Source: Methanocalculus alkaliphilus | GTDB lineage: Archaea; Halobacteriota; Methanomicrobia; Methanomicrobiales; Methanocorpusculaceae | Reading direction: 5' to 3' | DNA length: 64,000 nt | Assembly: GCF_024170505.1 (NCBI RefSeq) | Contig: NZ_JALJYG010000008.1 | Location: forward strand, 1-64,000 | Shown: positions 42,844-52,263 of the stretch, one piece after another | How positions within the stretch are numbered: the first letter of the stretch is position 1 | How the letters are laid out: every line of letters begins with the position of its first letter | Made by a program: the position numbers and the translations under genes | Notes under the pieces: model-generated | Told to the model about the DNA's origin: nothing | Database searches by the model: none | The model's input: only the letters and a program-made list of their open reading frames with translations

Positions 42844-43266
42844 CTAGAACTTTGCACCAAGGTTCTGGCTGACTGTGCCGAGCGTCACGTACATGGGCTT
42901 GTTCAGCCTGTTACGGTGAGCTTCGTCGATGCTCTCCATCTCCTGTCCTGCAAACTCATCCGGAACACCGACATATGCCTTGACACGGCGGAGCGCCTCG
43001 GCGCCATGGCCTGTCTTGTACGGGATCATTCCACGGATGGTCCGCTTCATGATGTCATCAGGACGGCGGGGGTAGAACGGACCTCCCTCGACAGATCCAC
43101 GGTTTCTCTTCTCATGGTACTTGCCAAGGACATGTGCCCTGCTCCCTGAGATGATCGCCTTCTCCACATTGACGATGGCGATCTCTTCACCATTGATGAC
43201 CCGCTTTGCAACGATGCTTGCAAGTCTTCCGAGGAGGAGATTATCTGCATTGATGATTGTTGTCAT
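42844..43266 (-). CDS. rplM: 50S ribosomal protein L13
   Basis: The 140-residue protein shows [45 protein letters not shown] and [12 protein letters not shown], matching archaeal L13. It lies between L18e and S9, the conserved archaeal order. Confidence 0.95.
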   Translation of the reverse strand: MTTIINADNLLLGRLASIVAKRVINGEEIAIVNVEKAIISGSRAHVLGKYHEKRNRGSVEGGPFYPRRPDDIMKRTIRGMIPYKTGHGAEALRRVKAYVGVPDEFAGQEMESIDEAHRNRLNKPMYVTLGTVSQNLGAKF

Positions 43267-43272
43267 CCCCGT

Positions 43273-43635
43273 TCACCTCAGTATCCTGACCCGGCTGCCG
43301 GCAGGATGTGCCGAGACGAGCTCTTCGATCGTCATACAATCTCCCTCAGCCTGCACAATCTTCTCACGTGCTGACTCGGAGAAGTGAAGTGCCGCTACCT
43401 TGACGGACTGATCGAGTATACCGCTTCCGAGAACCTTCCCGGGGACGAGAATGATCTCGCCTGCCTGCGCATAGCGGTTGATCTTGCCGATATTGACTTC
43501 GGCATAGTTACTGCTGGACGTGTCGAGCCTCCGTGCAATCTCACGCCAGATATTCGCCTCGTTCTCATGGGATGCGGATTTGAGCATCCTGATAAGATTG
43601 ACGAGGCGCGGGTTTGTTTTGCCCGATCTCTTCAT
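43273..43635 (-). CDS. rpl18e: 50S ribosomal protein L18e
   Basis: The 120-residue protein contains NPRLVNLIRMLKSASHE, WREIARRLD and VPGKVLGSGIL, matching archaeal and eukaryotic L18e (related to L15). It is one of the archaeal-specific members of this operon, directly after RpoD. Confidence 0.94.
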   Translation of the reverse strand: MKRSGKTNPRLVNLIRMLKSASHENEANIWREIARRLDTSSSNYAEVNIGKINRYAQAGEIILVPGKVLGSGILDQSVKVAALHFSESAREKIVQAEGDCMTIEELVSAHPAGSRVRILR

Positions 43636-44463
43636 CTACAGTCCCTCCGTGGATATTTCCTGTAACGCTTCTACCAGGCTGTCTGACCTGGTTCTGATAT
43701 ATCGCAGTCCCTCTTCGACGATCTGCCGGGCGGATAGGGATCCGTCACCTTCGACGACAAAGAGGAACTTTGTCTCATCTGTATCTATTATGATGGCTGA
43801 TTCTTCCCCGATACCTGTTCCTATGCATGCCTTCTCACAGAGCCGGCAGAGTGAACAGGCCTCGAGTTTTCCGTCAACGACACGCACCGTCTGACCCTTT
43901 ACCTCAAGGACATTCCGGGGGCACTCATCGACACACATTCCGCATCCGTCACACCGATCGGTGACGTCTATCACGGGGTACTCTTTGTATCCGCATGCGA
44001 TTGTCGGCTGCCACTTTGCGTGTTCGGTTCCGATATTCAGAACTGCCACTGCTTCAAGGACGAGTTTCTGATCTCCCCAGAGCTTCACTATGGGGACGTT
44101 CGCTTCGACAGGCCCGGTCATCGGGTCATCTGATATCATATCACCTGACATGACGGTCTTTGGACCTTCAACGGTGATGGTGAATGTGACCTGGCAGTGG
44201 GGGCAGCCGACACCCTCACAGGTGCAGTCTTCCTTCCTCACAAATCTGGACAGGTCTGTCTTCAGCGGGATCATACCGATACGGTGGGCGAGCATCTCGT
44301 CAAAGAGGACGCTTGTGTTATCATAGATCCTGATATCTTCGATGGCGAGTGTCGGAACCTCACCCATCATCGACCGTCTGAGGCTGTTTGCAAATGCCAC
44401 AGATGTCGAGCTGAGGGTGAACTGTGCAACGCTCTCGTCAAGCCTGCCGAATACGATCTCCAT
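43636..44463 (-). CDS. rpoD: DNA-directed RNA polymerase subunit D (Rpb3/alpha homologue) with ferredoxin-like domain
   Basis: The 275-residue subunit has the alpha-like N-terminal motif SLRRSMMGEVPTLAIE and then a ferredoxin-like insertion with two four-cysteine sets, CDGCGMCVDECPRNV and CSLCRLCEKAC, about residues 170-215. This is enough for two 4Fe-4S clusters, as in a subset of archaeal polymerases. RpoD pairs with RpoL to seed assembly. ATG overlaps the S11 stop by one base. Confidence 0.95.
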   Translation of the reverse strand: MEIVFGRLDESVAQFTLSSTSVAFANSLRRSMMGEVPTLAIEDIRIYDNTSVLFDEMLAHRIGMIPLKTDLSRFVRKEDCTCEGVGCPHCQVTFTITVEGPKTVMSGDMISDDPMTGPVEANVPIVKLWGDQKLVLEAVAVLNIGTEHAKWQPTIACGYKEYPVIDVTDRCDGCGMCVDECPRNVLEVKGQTVRVVDGKLEACSLCRLCEKACIGTGIGEESAIIIDTDETKFLFVVEGDGSLSARQIVEEGLRYIRTRSDSLVEALQEISTEGL

Positions 44464-44858
44464 CAGACTCTCCTTCCCCGCCTGCCACCCTTGGTCCGGA
44501 TACTGTCATGTGAGACCGGGGTGACATCTTCGATTCTGCCGATGCGGACACCTGCACGGGCAAGAGCCCGGATGGCCGCCTGAGCGCCGGGACCCGGGCT
44601 CCTCTGCTTTCCGCGGCCTGGTGCACGAACCTTCACATGCAGACCAACGAATCCCTTGTCACGAGCTGCATGGGCAATGTTTGTTGCCATCTGCATTGCG
44701 GCATAGGGCGAGCTCTCGTTCCGTGCCTGTTTAACGACCATTCCACCACTGCTCTTACAGATAGTCTCAGCTCCCGAGAGATCCGTGACGGTGATGATGG
44801 TGTTGTTGAATGATGCAAATATGTGGGCGATACCCCACTTATCCTTCTCAGCTGCCAT
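44463..44858 (-). CDS. rpsK: 30S ribosomal protein S11
   Basis: The 131-residue protein contains [33 protein letters not shown] and the ending [14 protein letters not shown], typical of S11 on the platform of the small subunit. Located between S4 and RpoD as in other archaea. Confidence 0.95.
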   Translation of the reverse strand: MAAEKDKWGIAHIFASFNNTIITVTDLSGAETICKSSGGMVVKQARNESSPYAAMQMATNIAHAARDKGFVGLHVKVRAPGRGKQRSPGPGAQAAIRALARAGVRIGRIEDVTPVSHDSIRTKGGRRGRRV

Positions 44859-44860
44859 GG

Positions 44861-45406
44861 TTATGCCCTTACATTATTGATTCGGCCGCGTTCGGGGTTA
44901 CTCTCGCTTGAGAGTGGCGACGTCTTGTAGTAGCTGATCTGCTCTTCATCAGCCCGGGTGACCATGTAGCCCGGGACGGTGACACGCCTGCCGGCGATGG
45001 CGATATGGCCATGGCCGATGAGCTGGCGTGCCTGCTTTGGTGAGCGCGCAAGACCCTTTCTGTAGACGATCGTCTGGAGACGGCGTTCAAGGATATGATT
45101 AATCGTCAGCGAAAGGACGTCATCAATCGTTGCCCCTGCACCGACGATGGCATACCGCTGCAGGTGCTGAAGAAGCTCTTCCTGCCGTCCCTCGATACGC
45201 TCCTGGTCTATACCACCGGAGGTCATCGCAAGGATGTTCCGTGCACCCTGGCGGTGGCGGCGGAGGATATGGGTTGCCTTCCAGATCTCCTTCTTGTTTC
45301 GGAGACCAAAGTCAATGGCAATCTTACGTTCGTCGTCGATCCGGGCCTTCTCGAAACGGCGCTTCGGTGACTGGTACTGCTTGTGGTTCTTTCCTGGGTA
45401 TCCCAT
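44861..45406 (-). CDS. rpsD: 30S ribosomal protein S4
   Basis: The 181-residue archaeal S4 has [21 protein letters not shown] at its start and the S4 domain [32 protein letters not shown] (in blocks). It binds 16S rRNA early in assembly. Spaced 12 bases after S13. Confidence 0.95.
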   Translation of the reverse strand: MGYPGKNHKQYQSPKRRFEKARIDDERKIAIDFGLRNKKEIWKATHILRRHRQGARNILAMTSGGIDQERIEGRQEELLQHLQRYAIVGAGATIDDVLSLTINHILERRLQTIVYRKGLARSPKQARQLIGHGHIAIAGRRVTVPGYMVTRADEEQISYYKTSPLSSESNPERGRINNVRA

Positions 45407-45418
45407 TCAAATCACCGC

Positions 45419-45865
45419 TCACTTCTTCTTCTTCGAGACACCGACAGTTGTTCCGGTTCTGCCTGTGGACTTTGTCCGCTGGCCACGTACTTTCTGTCCT
45501 GTCTCATGTCTGATACCACGGTAGCACCGCATCTTCTTCATGATGTTTAAGTCCTCTTCACGTGTAAGAGCGACATCAACACCGGTGATGTGGCGGGCTT
45601 TCCCTGTATAGAGATCTTTTGGGCGGTTCATCATCCAGGTGGGAGCTGTATTGACGTACTCATCCACAACGGAGCGGATACGGTCAACCTCTTCATCTGA
45701 GAGTTTTCCCATGACTGCATGGGTGTTGACGTCTGCCTTCCGTGCAAGGATGAGCGCGGTGTGGAGCCCCACGCCTTTGATGCCCGTCAGCGAGATCCGG
45801 ACCGACTGTGTGCCGTCGAGATCTGTGTTACTGACGCGTACGAAGTAATTCAGTTCTTCTTCCAT
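45419..45865 (-). CDS. rpsM: 30S ribosomal protein S13
   Basis: I start it at 45865 ([18 protein letters not shown]), giving 148 residues; the open frame upstream continues into the tRNA-Ser gene. It contains [17 protein letters not shown] and the basic C-terminal [16 protein letters not shown]. First protein gene of the operon, directly downstream of tRNA-Ser. Confidence 0.95.
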   Translation of the reverse strand: MEEELNYFVRVSNTDLDGTQSVRISLTGIKGVGLHTALILARKADVNTHAVMGKLSDEEVDRIRSVVDEYVNTAPTWMMNRPKDLYTGKARHITGVDVALTREEDLNIMKKMRCYRGIRHETGQKVRGQRTKSTGRTGTTVGVSKKKK

Positions 45866-45893
45866 GGATTTTCCTCTAATCTTCTCCTTGGAG

Positions 45894-45978
45894 CGCTGAG
45901 GGAGGGATTTGAACCCTCGAGTCCCAGGGGGACACAGGTTTAGCAAACCTGCGCCATACCAGGCTTGGCTACCTCAAC
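45894..45978 (-). tRNA. tRNA-Ser (anticodon GCT)
   Basis: The minus strand folds as a type II tRNA: acceptor GTTGAGG with CCTCAGC (one G-U), anticodon stem-loop CAGGTTTGCTAAACCTG with anticodon GCT, a long variable arm, and T-loop GGTTCAAATCC. The discriminator is G, as required for serine. CCA is not encoded. It lies immediately upstream of rpsM. Confidence 0.94.
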
Positions 45979-46083
45979 AGAGATATGTCGCATCTTTCGA
46001 CACTCGCAGTGCAAATGAATCACTGCTCCATGAATTGAGTGCTCTAATAGATTGGTGGAAAAGAGTATTAATGGTTGTGGCTG

Positions 46084-47070
46084 TCAGCCACGATCCGGCC
46101 GCCTGATCCCTGAGGATACGAGGGCAGAGGTCATCAGGGGGATGGCGATTGTTGCATCGCAGAAGCACTGGACCCGCGGGCAGGTAACCGTCTCCTTGCC
46201 CCAGCTGATCGCTTCTTCGAAGGTGCATCCCGAGAGACCTCCCCAGTGGGGGGCATCGGTGGTGAACTGGATGGCATAGGCATGCCCCTCAAGGTCACTA
46301 TCGTGGATGGATGCGATCACCTGGGTCTGCTGGATAAAGTTCTTCGGCACTCCACCTCCGATATAGATGACCCCTGTCTTTGCCGATCGCTCAACGATAG
46401 CGGTGATCTCGTCGGCATCGCTGATCTGATCGACCTGGACATCGGTCCCCTCACGTCGCGCCATGACAAGGCTGATCCCGATTGACGAGTCGGCAAGCGC
46501 AGGGACGAAGATTGGGATCCCTTCGGCAGCACAGGTGGCGGTGAGCGACCGGCCTTCCGGTCGGACCTCGATGAGCCATTCTCCAAGCCTCCGGATCAGT
46601 TCACGGCTTGATCCCCGGAAGGGTGCGATACTGGCGATAAAGTCGGCAACCCGCTGATCAACACTCCGGAACTGTTCTTCATAGGCGAAGACATCATAGA
46701 TCCGGTCGATCCCCTTCTCAAAGAGGGCCACATCATCGGCATGGTGGTGGCCCCGGTAGTGCCGGACGCCGAGGTGCTCACAGATGTCGTGAAAGATGTT
46801 CGCCCCGGTTGAGACGATGGCATCCATGTAGTGCCGTTCTGCGAGACTGATTAAGCATTCCTGCATACCGGCGGGGACCATCGCACCGGAGAGGCCAAGA
46901 AGAATGGTGCAATCCGGCTCCTGAATCATCTCTTTCCATATAATGTATGCTTCTCCTAGTTTTCGCCCCTGAAAACCGGTTCGGCTCATGGACTCAAGGA
47001 GTTCTGCGATATGTTCCGTCGGTTTCACCGGGCTTGTCGGGGTCAGATCCATAGCAAGTATGTTTCTCAT
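46084..47070 (-). CDS. dys: Deoxyhypusine synthase
   Basis: The 328-residue enzyme has LLGLSGAMVPAGMQECL, DAIVSTGANIFHD and IYIGGGVPKNFIQQ, with ISWGKE for the active-site lysine region (EAISWGKETV). It transfers the aminobutyl group of spermidine to a lysine of aIF5A. Two early ATGs (MRNILAM and MDLTPTS) are both possible starts. It stands alone between tRNA-Ser and the CBS-gene run. Confidence 0.93.
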   Translation of the reverse strand: MRNILAMDLTPTSPVKPTEHIAELLESMSRTGFQGRKLGEAYIIWKEMIQEPDCTILLGLSGAMVPAGMQECLISLAERHYMDAIVSTGANIFHDICEHLGVRHYRGHHHADDVALFEKGIDRIYDVFAYEEQFRSVDQRVADFIASIAPFRGSSRELIRRLGEWLIEVRPEGRSLTATCAAEGIPIFVPALADSSIGISLVMARREGTDVQVDQISDADEITAIVERSAKTGVIYIGGGVPKNFIQQTQVIASIHDSDLEGHAYAIQFTTDAPHWGGLSGCTFEEAISWGKETVTCPRVQCFCDATIAIPLMTSALVSSGIRRPDRG

Positions 47071-47125
47071 CGTCGGTATTAAAGCAGATGTTGCGGGCGG
47101 TACCCGCTATGCGAAAAAAAGGGGG

Positions 47126-47902
47126 TCAGAGCGCGTTGATAAGCGATCTGCGAGTGACAAGACCGACCGGCTTTGTATCGTTAGTTACAAGGACGGTACT
47201 GATATTCTTCTCTTCCATCAATGCGATGACATCATCGACGGTTTTACTCTTCTCGACGGAGGTGACGGGGGTGCTCATGATATCCTGGGCGATCAGATTG
47301 CGGATCCGGTTATCATGGTGTTTTACCTCCACCAGCTCTTTGAGCTTCATTATGGACTGTGCGAGATCGGTCTCGGTGACGATACCAAGGACCCTGCTAT
47401 TGTCAGCAACGATGAACCGTGTTGCTGAATCATCGACCATCCTCCTGTGGAGGTGAACGATCCGGTCCTCGGGTGAGATCTTCGGTGCAAGCTCGATGAC
47501 CTCTTCAAGCGGGCAGTCGGGTTTCATCACTTTAAGGAGATCGCCCATTGTCACCATGCCGATGAGCTTGTGCTCTGCATCCAGCACGACGACGATCTTA
47601 TAGCTCTGGAGGAGGGGGATGAGGATGTCAATATCCTGATCCTGGTAGGCGAAGGTGTAGTCTTCTTTGGTGACGTTCGCTACATGAATCTGCGTCGGGG
47701 GAATGGGGCCACTCCTTTTGCTCCCGATCTTTTCGGCAATTGTGCGCCGGGATGCAGTCCCTACGACCTGATTGTGGTGAGTGACGATGATCGGATCGAC
47801 CCCCTCATCGAGCATGCGTTCGAGTGCCTCGGTGATGAGTGAGGATTTTGCGATACTGACGGGCTTTGACATGACGTCTTTGATGGTGATCTGTGTTGTC
47901 AT
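47126..47902 (-). CDS. CBS-domain protein, fifth gene of the CBS operon
   Basis: The 258-residue protein is made of CBS motifs only: DVMSKPVSIAKSS, GMVTMGDLL, GIVTETDLA and DIMSTPVTSVEKS with a final VGLVTRRSL. CBS pairs bind adenine nucleotides or S-adenosylmethionine and act as sensors. No enzymatic or DNA-binding domain is visible. ATG overlaps the upstream CBS gene's stop by 4 bases. Confidence 0.88.
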   Translation of the reverse strand: MTTQITIKDVMSKPVSIAKSSLITEALERMLDEGVDPIIVTHHNQVVGTASRRTIAEKIGSKRSGPIPPTQIHVANVTKEDYTFAYQDQDIDILIPLLQSYKIVVVLDAEHKLIGMVTMGDLLKVMKPDCPLEEVIELAPKISPEDRIVHLHRRMVDDSATRFIVADNSRVLGIVTETDLAQSIMKLKELVEVKHHDNRIRNLIAQDIMSTPVTSVEKSKTVDDVIALMEEKNISTVLVTNDTKPVGLVTRRSLINAL

Positions 47903-48744
47903 TGTGCTACCTCTTTCAGTATGTCGTCTCGTTTTAATATTCCTTTGATGTCGGTACCCTCAACAGCGATGATACTGTTGATATTGTGCTTGCGCATCAG
48001 TGCGATCGCGCTTGCAACAGACTCGGACGGGCTGATGGTGATCACGGGCCGTGACATGACGTCTTCGGCGATTGCTGAAACACTCCTGACATGCCGCAGG
48101 CTCTTTCTCCCCCCGCTCTCTTCACGGCGCAGATGCATGATCTCCTTTTCAGGAACTCCGTTTTCAAAGATATACCCGTAGAATGCAATATTTGACTCGG
48201 TGATAACACCTGCAAGCGTGCCGTCATTATTGATGACGAGGAGCTTGTCGTTTCGTTCCCGTATCACATCAATGACATGGCTGAGTGAGTGGTACCGGGA
48301 GATAGTCACCACATCCTCCATGATATCAGCAACTGTCGCCTTGATCTTCTCGACATCGGGTGCCGCCATGATATCCGTCTTTGTGATGATCCCGGCGACG
48401 GTATCGCCATCGGTAACCGGGAGACTGCTGATATCATGCAGAAGCATGATCCGGGCGGCTTCCTTCAGTTCGAGATCCGGTGCGATCGTCATCGGATCGT
48501 TTGTCATCATCACCTCAACCGGAATACTGTCGATAGGCCGCCGTCTCCACCGGGGATCACTGTGCCGGAAGCCGTGGGCAATATCCTTCTTGGTGATGAT
48601 ACCTGTGAGATTATCTCCATCCATTACCAGAAGCCGTGAGATATGGTGCTTCAGTAACAGGTTGCGTGCGTATGCAATGGTGTCTGTTCTGCTCACGACA
48701 TAGACCGGGGATGACATCATCTCTCTGACAATCATGGCTCTCAC
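47899..48744 (-). CDS. CBS-domain protein, fourth gene of the CBS operon
   Basis: The 281-residue protein has four CBS motifs, starting VREMMSSPVYVVSR, then VEVMMTNDPMTIAP, VADIMEDVVTISR and AEDVMSRPVITISP, each followed by a GI[IV]T-type strand (GIITKKDIA, GIITKTDIM, GVITESNIA). Two stacked CBS pairs are expected. Overlaps on both sides by 4 bases show tight translational coupling with its neighbours. Confidence 0.88.
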   Translation of the reverse strand: MRAMIVREMMSSPVYVVSRTDTIAYARNLLLKHHISRLLVMDGDNLTGIITKKDIAHGFRHSDPRWRRRPIDSIPVEVMMTNDPMTIAPDLELKEAARIMLLHDISSLPVTDGDTVAGIITKTDIMAAPDVEKIKATVADIMEDVVTISRYHSLSHVIDVIRERNDKLLVINNDGTLAGVITESNIAFYGYIFENGVPEKEIMHLRREESGGRKSLRHVRSVSAIAEDVMSRPVITISPSESVASAIALMRKHNINSIIAVEGTDIKGILKRDDILKEVAQ

Positions 48745-49682
48745 CTCAGTGCGAGTGCTTTAACAAGATCATATTCTGTTATCATTCCGATAAGGCGCGC
48801 ATCTTCTGTAACGGGAAACGCACCAATCTGCTTCTGAATCATCTCGCGTGCTATCTCATGAATATCCTTATCCGGGGTGGTCGTCTGGAGGTTGCCGGAG
48901 ATGATCGAGCGGATCGGCCGTGCGGTCACTTCTGCCACATCGCCTGTCTGCATCGACCGGAATACTTCACCGGAGCCGACATACGTCATGATGTCGGTTG
49001 CTGTGATGATTCCAAAGAGGACGTCATCTGAGACGACCGGCAATCTCCTGAAATGATATTTATTCATCTGTCGTGCAACTTCGGCGATTGAACAGTCGGG
49101 ATAGGTTACCCGTGGTGAATAGGACATAACATCCTCGACCGTCAGCTGGCTCTGCTCGATGGAGAGAGACTTGAGGAGATCATATTCGGTGACGATACCA
49201 ACAACGTGCTCATCTCCGTCAATGATCGGTACACCTCCATGCCTCTTCCCGACGATGATATCGACTGCGTCATCAATGTCATCGCTCGTCTGCAGTGTCA
49301 TCACATTCTCGGTCATGATGGATCTGAGACTCTCATTGATGGCAGAGAGGAAATTGCCCTGATGTTTGTTTTTGACCAGGTTGTGCCGGTCTCCACCTCC
49401 CATAAAGTCAACGATGTCGGAGACGGTGATAATGCCACGCAGCTTCCGACTTCCGGCATCCGCTATCGGGAGCCTCCGGAATCCTTCACGCGTCATCGTC
49501 TCGACGCCGTCGCAGATGGTCATTGTCGGGGGGACGCAGATAACATTTCCAACAGCAATGCTCATCACACCTCCCTGACGACCGGCCGGGCGTGATTTAA
49601 ACTCAACCGGTCCCCGATCCTGTTTGCCGGCTCTCATAAGATACCGTTCACTTTTATTATGGCCTGAATTATTATCGTGCAT
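48741..49682 (-). CDS. CBS-domain protein, third gene of the CBS operon
   Basis: The 313-residue protein begins with a basic segment of about 40 residues (MHDNNSGHNKSERYLMRAGK) before four CBS motifs: PPTMTICDG, ENVMTLQTS, VEDVMSYSPRVTYP and RPIRSIISG with GIITVSDIV, GIVTEYDLL, GIITATDIM and GMITEYDLV. A later Met at about residue 40 (MSIAVGNVICVPP) could be the true start. It lies 9 bases after the second gene. Confidence 0.86.
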   Translation of the reverse strand: MHDNNSGHNKSERYLMRAGKQDRGPVEFKSRPAGRQGGVMSIAVGNVICVPPTMTICDGVETMTREGFRRLPIADAGSRKLRGIITVSDIVDFMGGGDRHNLVKNKHQGNFLSAINESLRSIMTENVMTLQTSDDIDDAVDIIVGKRHGGVPIIDGDEHVVGIVTEYDLLKSLSIEQSQLTVEDVMSYSPRVTYPDCSIAEVARQMNKYHFRRLPVVSDDVLFGIITATDIMTYVGSGEVFRSMQTGDVAEVTARPIRSIISGNLQTTTPDKDIHEIAREMIQKQIGAFPVTEDARLIGMITEYDLVKALALR

Positions 49683-49691
49683 GGTGATTCC

Positions 49692-50450
49692 TTACGCCTT
49701 TTTGACAATGGTTCTCAGGACATCATGGCGATCCAGGATGCCAACGACAGTACCCTCAGAAACAACCGGCATCCGGCTGATATCGTGAGATACAAGGAGG
49801 TGGGACGCTTCTGACACCTGCATATCCGGTGTCGCCGTAATGACAGGTGTGGTCATCACCTTGTTTACCTGGGTCCTGGTGCTGTTTCCAAGGGATCGCC
49901 TGATACCGCCGTTCTCAACAAGATCCCGGCGTGAAATCACTCCGAGGAGCTCCTTTCCCCTGACAATGGGGAGGGATGCATATCCGGTATCTGTGATAAG
50001 GGAATAGACCTTCTGAATGCTGTCTCCCGTATTGCAGCAGACGACATCCTCCGTCATGGCATCCCTGACCAGCCCGGTGATCTCATGGCGTGAGACCAGT
50101 ATCGGAAAGAGATCGCGGAGAAGGATGGATCCGATGAACTTCCCGTTCCCGGCTGATACCGGTATGCTGTCGGTTCCCGCCTTCAGAATTGCTGAAGCGG
50201 CCTCCTCAAGTGGTGTATCAGGGGAGATGCCCGATACATCACGGATGAAGCCCGCAATAGTGACATTGGATCGTGTGTCAGTCACCCTGAGGACATCGGT
50301 GATATCGATCATTCCTCTCAGGTGTCCCTGATCATCGGTGATGTAGATCTCGCGGTAGACATCATCACGAAGAATCTGCCGTGCTCTGGTGACATACTCA
50401 TCCCTCTTCAGAGATGTCACCTCTACCATCAGGTCTCGTGCAACTTTCAT
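49692..50450 (-). CDS. CBS-domain protein, second gene of the CBS operon
   Basis: The 252-residue protein has CBS motifs ARDLMVEVTSLKRD, VRDAMTEDVVCCNT and VNKVMTTPVITATP, with partner strands GMIDITDVL, GVISRRDLV and GILDRHDVL, plus a more degenerate one in the middle (GNGKFIGSILLRDL). Its ATG overlaps the first gene by 4 bases. Cytosolic; function not known. Confidence 0.87.
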   Translation of the reverse strand: MKVARDLMVEVTSLKRDEYVTRARQILRDDVYREIYITDDQGHLRGMIDITDVLRVTDTRSNVTIAGFIRDVSGISPDTPLEEAASAILKAGTDSIPVSAGNGKFIGSILLRDLFPILVSRHEITGLVRDAMTEDVVCCNTGDSIQKVYSLITDTGYASLPIVRGKELLGVISRRDLVENGGIRRSLGNSTRTQVNKVMTTPVITATPDMQVSEASHLLVSHDISRMPVVSEGTVVGILDRHDVLRTIVKKA

Positions 50451-51010
50451 AAGATTGACTCCTCTTCACGGCATATCGGGCAGAGATTCTGGCTGTCGAA
50501 GTTCCTGAGTTCATCAGACATGCTTCCGCACCGATCACAGATGCCGTCATTGTAGGCCTGCACCCGGTTAATCTCGATCAGGTCGCTCATAATCTCGTTC
50601 ATCTCTGTCGCAATGCTGAGAATGTCCCGCACCGTGATGATCCCGATGACCTTCTGGTCACCATTGACGACCGGGAGTCTGCGAACCCGTTTGTTTGCCA
50701 TCATCCGTGCAGCATCAGCAATGGATGCATCAGCACCGATGGTGATGAGGGGGGTGCTCATGACATCCCTGACAAATACCTCGCCAGGCTTTTTGTCGAG
50801 TGCCATGATCTTGCAGTTGAAGTCCTCCTCGGTTACAATACCGATTGGAAGATTATGGTGCAGAACGATGCAGCTTCCCACCTCATCGCGGCACATCACC
50901 TGTGCTGCCTCGGCAGTGGTTGCATTTCCATCAATGGTGGTTGGATGAAGCTTCATCACTTCGCGAACCGGAATGCGTGTCTCGAAATCCATGTTGTCAC
51001 TTTGTTTCAT
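50447..51010 (-). CDS. CBS-domain protein with C-terminal zinc ribbon, first gene of the CBS operon
   Basis: The 187-residue protein has one CBS pair (VREVMKLHPTTIDG, then VRDVMSTPLITIGA) and ends with a zinc-binding tail CDRCGSMSDEL... CPICREEE (about 162-183). This architecture, CBS plus rubredoxin-like knuckle, is common in archaea. A strong AAAGGAGGTG lies 7 bases before the ATG, making it the leading gene of the five-gene operon. Confidence 0.88.
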   Translation of the reverse strand: MKQSDNMDFETRIPVREVMKLHPTTIDGNATTAEAAQVMCRDEVGSCIVLHHNLPIGIVTEEDFNCKIMALDKKPGEVFVRDVMSTPLITIGADASIADAARMMANKRVRRLPVVNGDQKVIGIITVRDILSIATEMNEIMSDLIEINRVQAYNDGICDRCGSMSDELRNFDSQNLCPICREEESIL

Positions 51011-51017
51011 CTCTCTT

Positions 51018-51027
51018 CACCTCCTTT
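51018..51027 (-). promoter_or_regulatory. Strong ribosome-binding site of the CBS operon
   Basis: On the minus strand AAGGAGGTGA precedes the ATG at 51010 by 7 bases, near full complementarity to the 16S rRNA tail. The downstream genes of the operon rely on stop-start overlaps. Confidence 0.6.
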
Positions 51028-51230
51028 CTCTTTTCCGCTGATGACATCTTCTACTATGCAATACCCCTATTAAAAGGATTCGTAACAGGAAAGGAGACCT
51101 GTCCAACTCGTTCAGGGAAGGAATTGAACGCCAATACGGGCAATGATGGGGAGGGTAGTATTATTAGGATTCGGAAAGAGAGTACAGTAACTATCATAGT
51201 TGTAATAACTTTTCATGAAGGGGTAGACAG

Positions 51231-51872
51231 ATGGGTATGTTTAGTCGGGCTAAAAAGAGGTTGAGCAGATTTCTTCATCAGCTGTTTCGGAGGAAACGAT
51301 CCCGTATAGGGATTTATGGTCCGCCGAATGCGGGGAAGACAACGCTGGCAAACCGGATTGTGAGAGACTGCTCAGGTGACGCCATAGGTCCTGTCTCTGA
51401 GATTCCGCACGAGACACGGAGGGCACGGCGGCGTGAGGATGTTGTGATCACCGGAGCAAATGGAAACACACTAACGCTCGATATCGTTGATACTCCGGGT
51501 GTAACGACAAAGATTGACTATCATGAGTTTCTGGAGTACGGCCTTGAACAGAACGAGGCGATCTCACGTGCACGTGAAGCAACCGAAGGTGTTGCTGAGG
51601 CGATGCACTGGCTTCGGGAGGATATCAACGGCGTCATCTATGTGATGGACAGCACGCTGGATCCATTTATGCAGGTGAATATCATGATGGTCGGGATCAT
51701 CGAGAGCCGGGATCTTCCCGTCGTCATTGTGGCGAATAAAACCGATCTGCCCGATGCTGCCCCCTCCCGGATTAAGAGCGCATTCCCACAGCATCCGGTT
51801 ATTATGGTCTCCGGACTTGAAGGCACGAATATGTCAGAGCTCTATGATATAATGACAGAGCACTTTGGGTGA
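51231..51872 (+). CDS. Era/Der-like small GTPase of the archaeal GTPase-DUF2073-zinc-ribbon trio
   Basis: The 213-residue GTPase shows G1 GPPNAGKTT (about 30-38), G3 DTPG, G4 NKTD and G5-like VSGLEG, after a basic N-terminus (KKRLSRFLHQLFRRKRSR). It is the first of three tightly linked genes that recur together in archaea and are called origin-associated proteins in haloarchaea (from memory). A short positively charged N-terminal helix may bind RNA or membranes. Confidence 0.87.
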   Translation: MGMFSRAKKRLSRFLHQLFRRKRSRIGIYGPPNAGKTTLANRIVRDCSGDAIGPVSEIPHETRRARRREDVVITGANGNTLTLDIVDTPGVTTKIDYHEFLEYGLEQNEAISRAREATEGVAEAMHWLREDINGVIYVMDSTLDPFMQVNIMMVGIIESRDLPVVIVANKTDLPDAAPSRIKSAFPQHPVIMVSGLEGTNMSELYDIMTEHFG

Positions 51873-51878
51873 TACGTG

Positions 51879-52256
51879 ATGATACAGGGAGTACAGATAG
51901 AACTCATCTCAGCGGATCGCCTCTCAAGCCTCACAACGCTTGAAAAGATCAGGACGATCCTTGACTCTGTAATGCTTGGAAACATCGTCGTGCTTGAGCG
52001 TGGACTGAGCCCTGATGAGCAGAGTATGCTCGTTGAGGTGACGATGCGGGAGATTGAGCCGGGTGGCTTTTCCGGGATCGAGATGGAGACCTATCCCGGA
52101 AAGGACGCCGCAAAAGGGGGCTTCTTTGCCCGTCTCTTCCATGGAAAAGGACCTGAGGGGAGGATGACGGTCATTGGTCCCGCCGGGCAGCTGAAGATGT
52201 TGAAGATAGAGAGGGATCGCCTGGTTGCCTGGGCCTCCCTCTCGTCAGGGAGGTGA
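51879..52256 (+). CDS. DUF2073 (OapB-type) protein
   Basis: About 125 residues from ATG 51879 (MIQGVQIELISADRLS); a GTG just upstream is an alternative. It contains VVLERGLSPDEQSMLVEVTMREIEP and a GRMTVIGPAGQL strand, typical of this archaeal family. It follows the GTPase after a gap of a few bases and precedes the zinc-ribbon gene. Function is not established to my knowledge. Confidence 0.82.
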   Translation: MIQGVQIELISADRLSSLTTLEKIRTILDSVMLGNIVVLERGLSPDEQSMLVEVTMREIEPGGFSGIEMETYPGKDAAKGGFFARLFHGKGPEGRMTVIGPAGQLKMLKIERDRLVAWASLSSGR

Positions 52257-52263
52257 AGATCCG

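Noticed and set aside
47126-51010. Repeated DNA in the CBS operon as a recent tandem amplification
   Set aside because: The CBS genes share protein motifs but not long identical DNA stretches, so the duplications are old.
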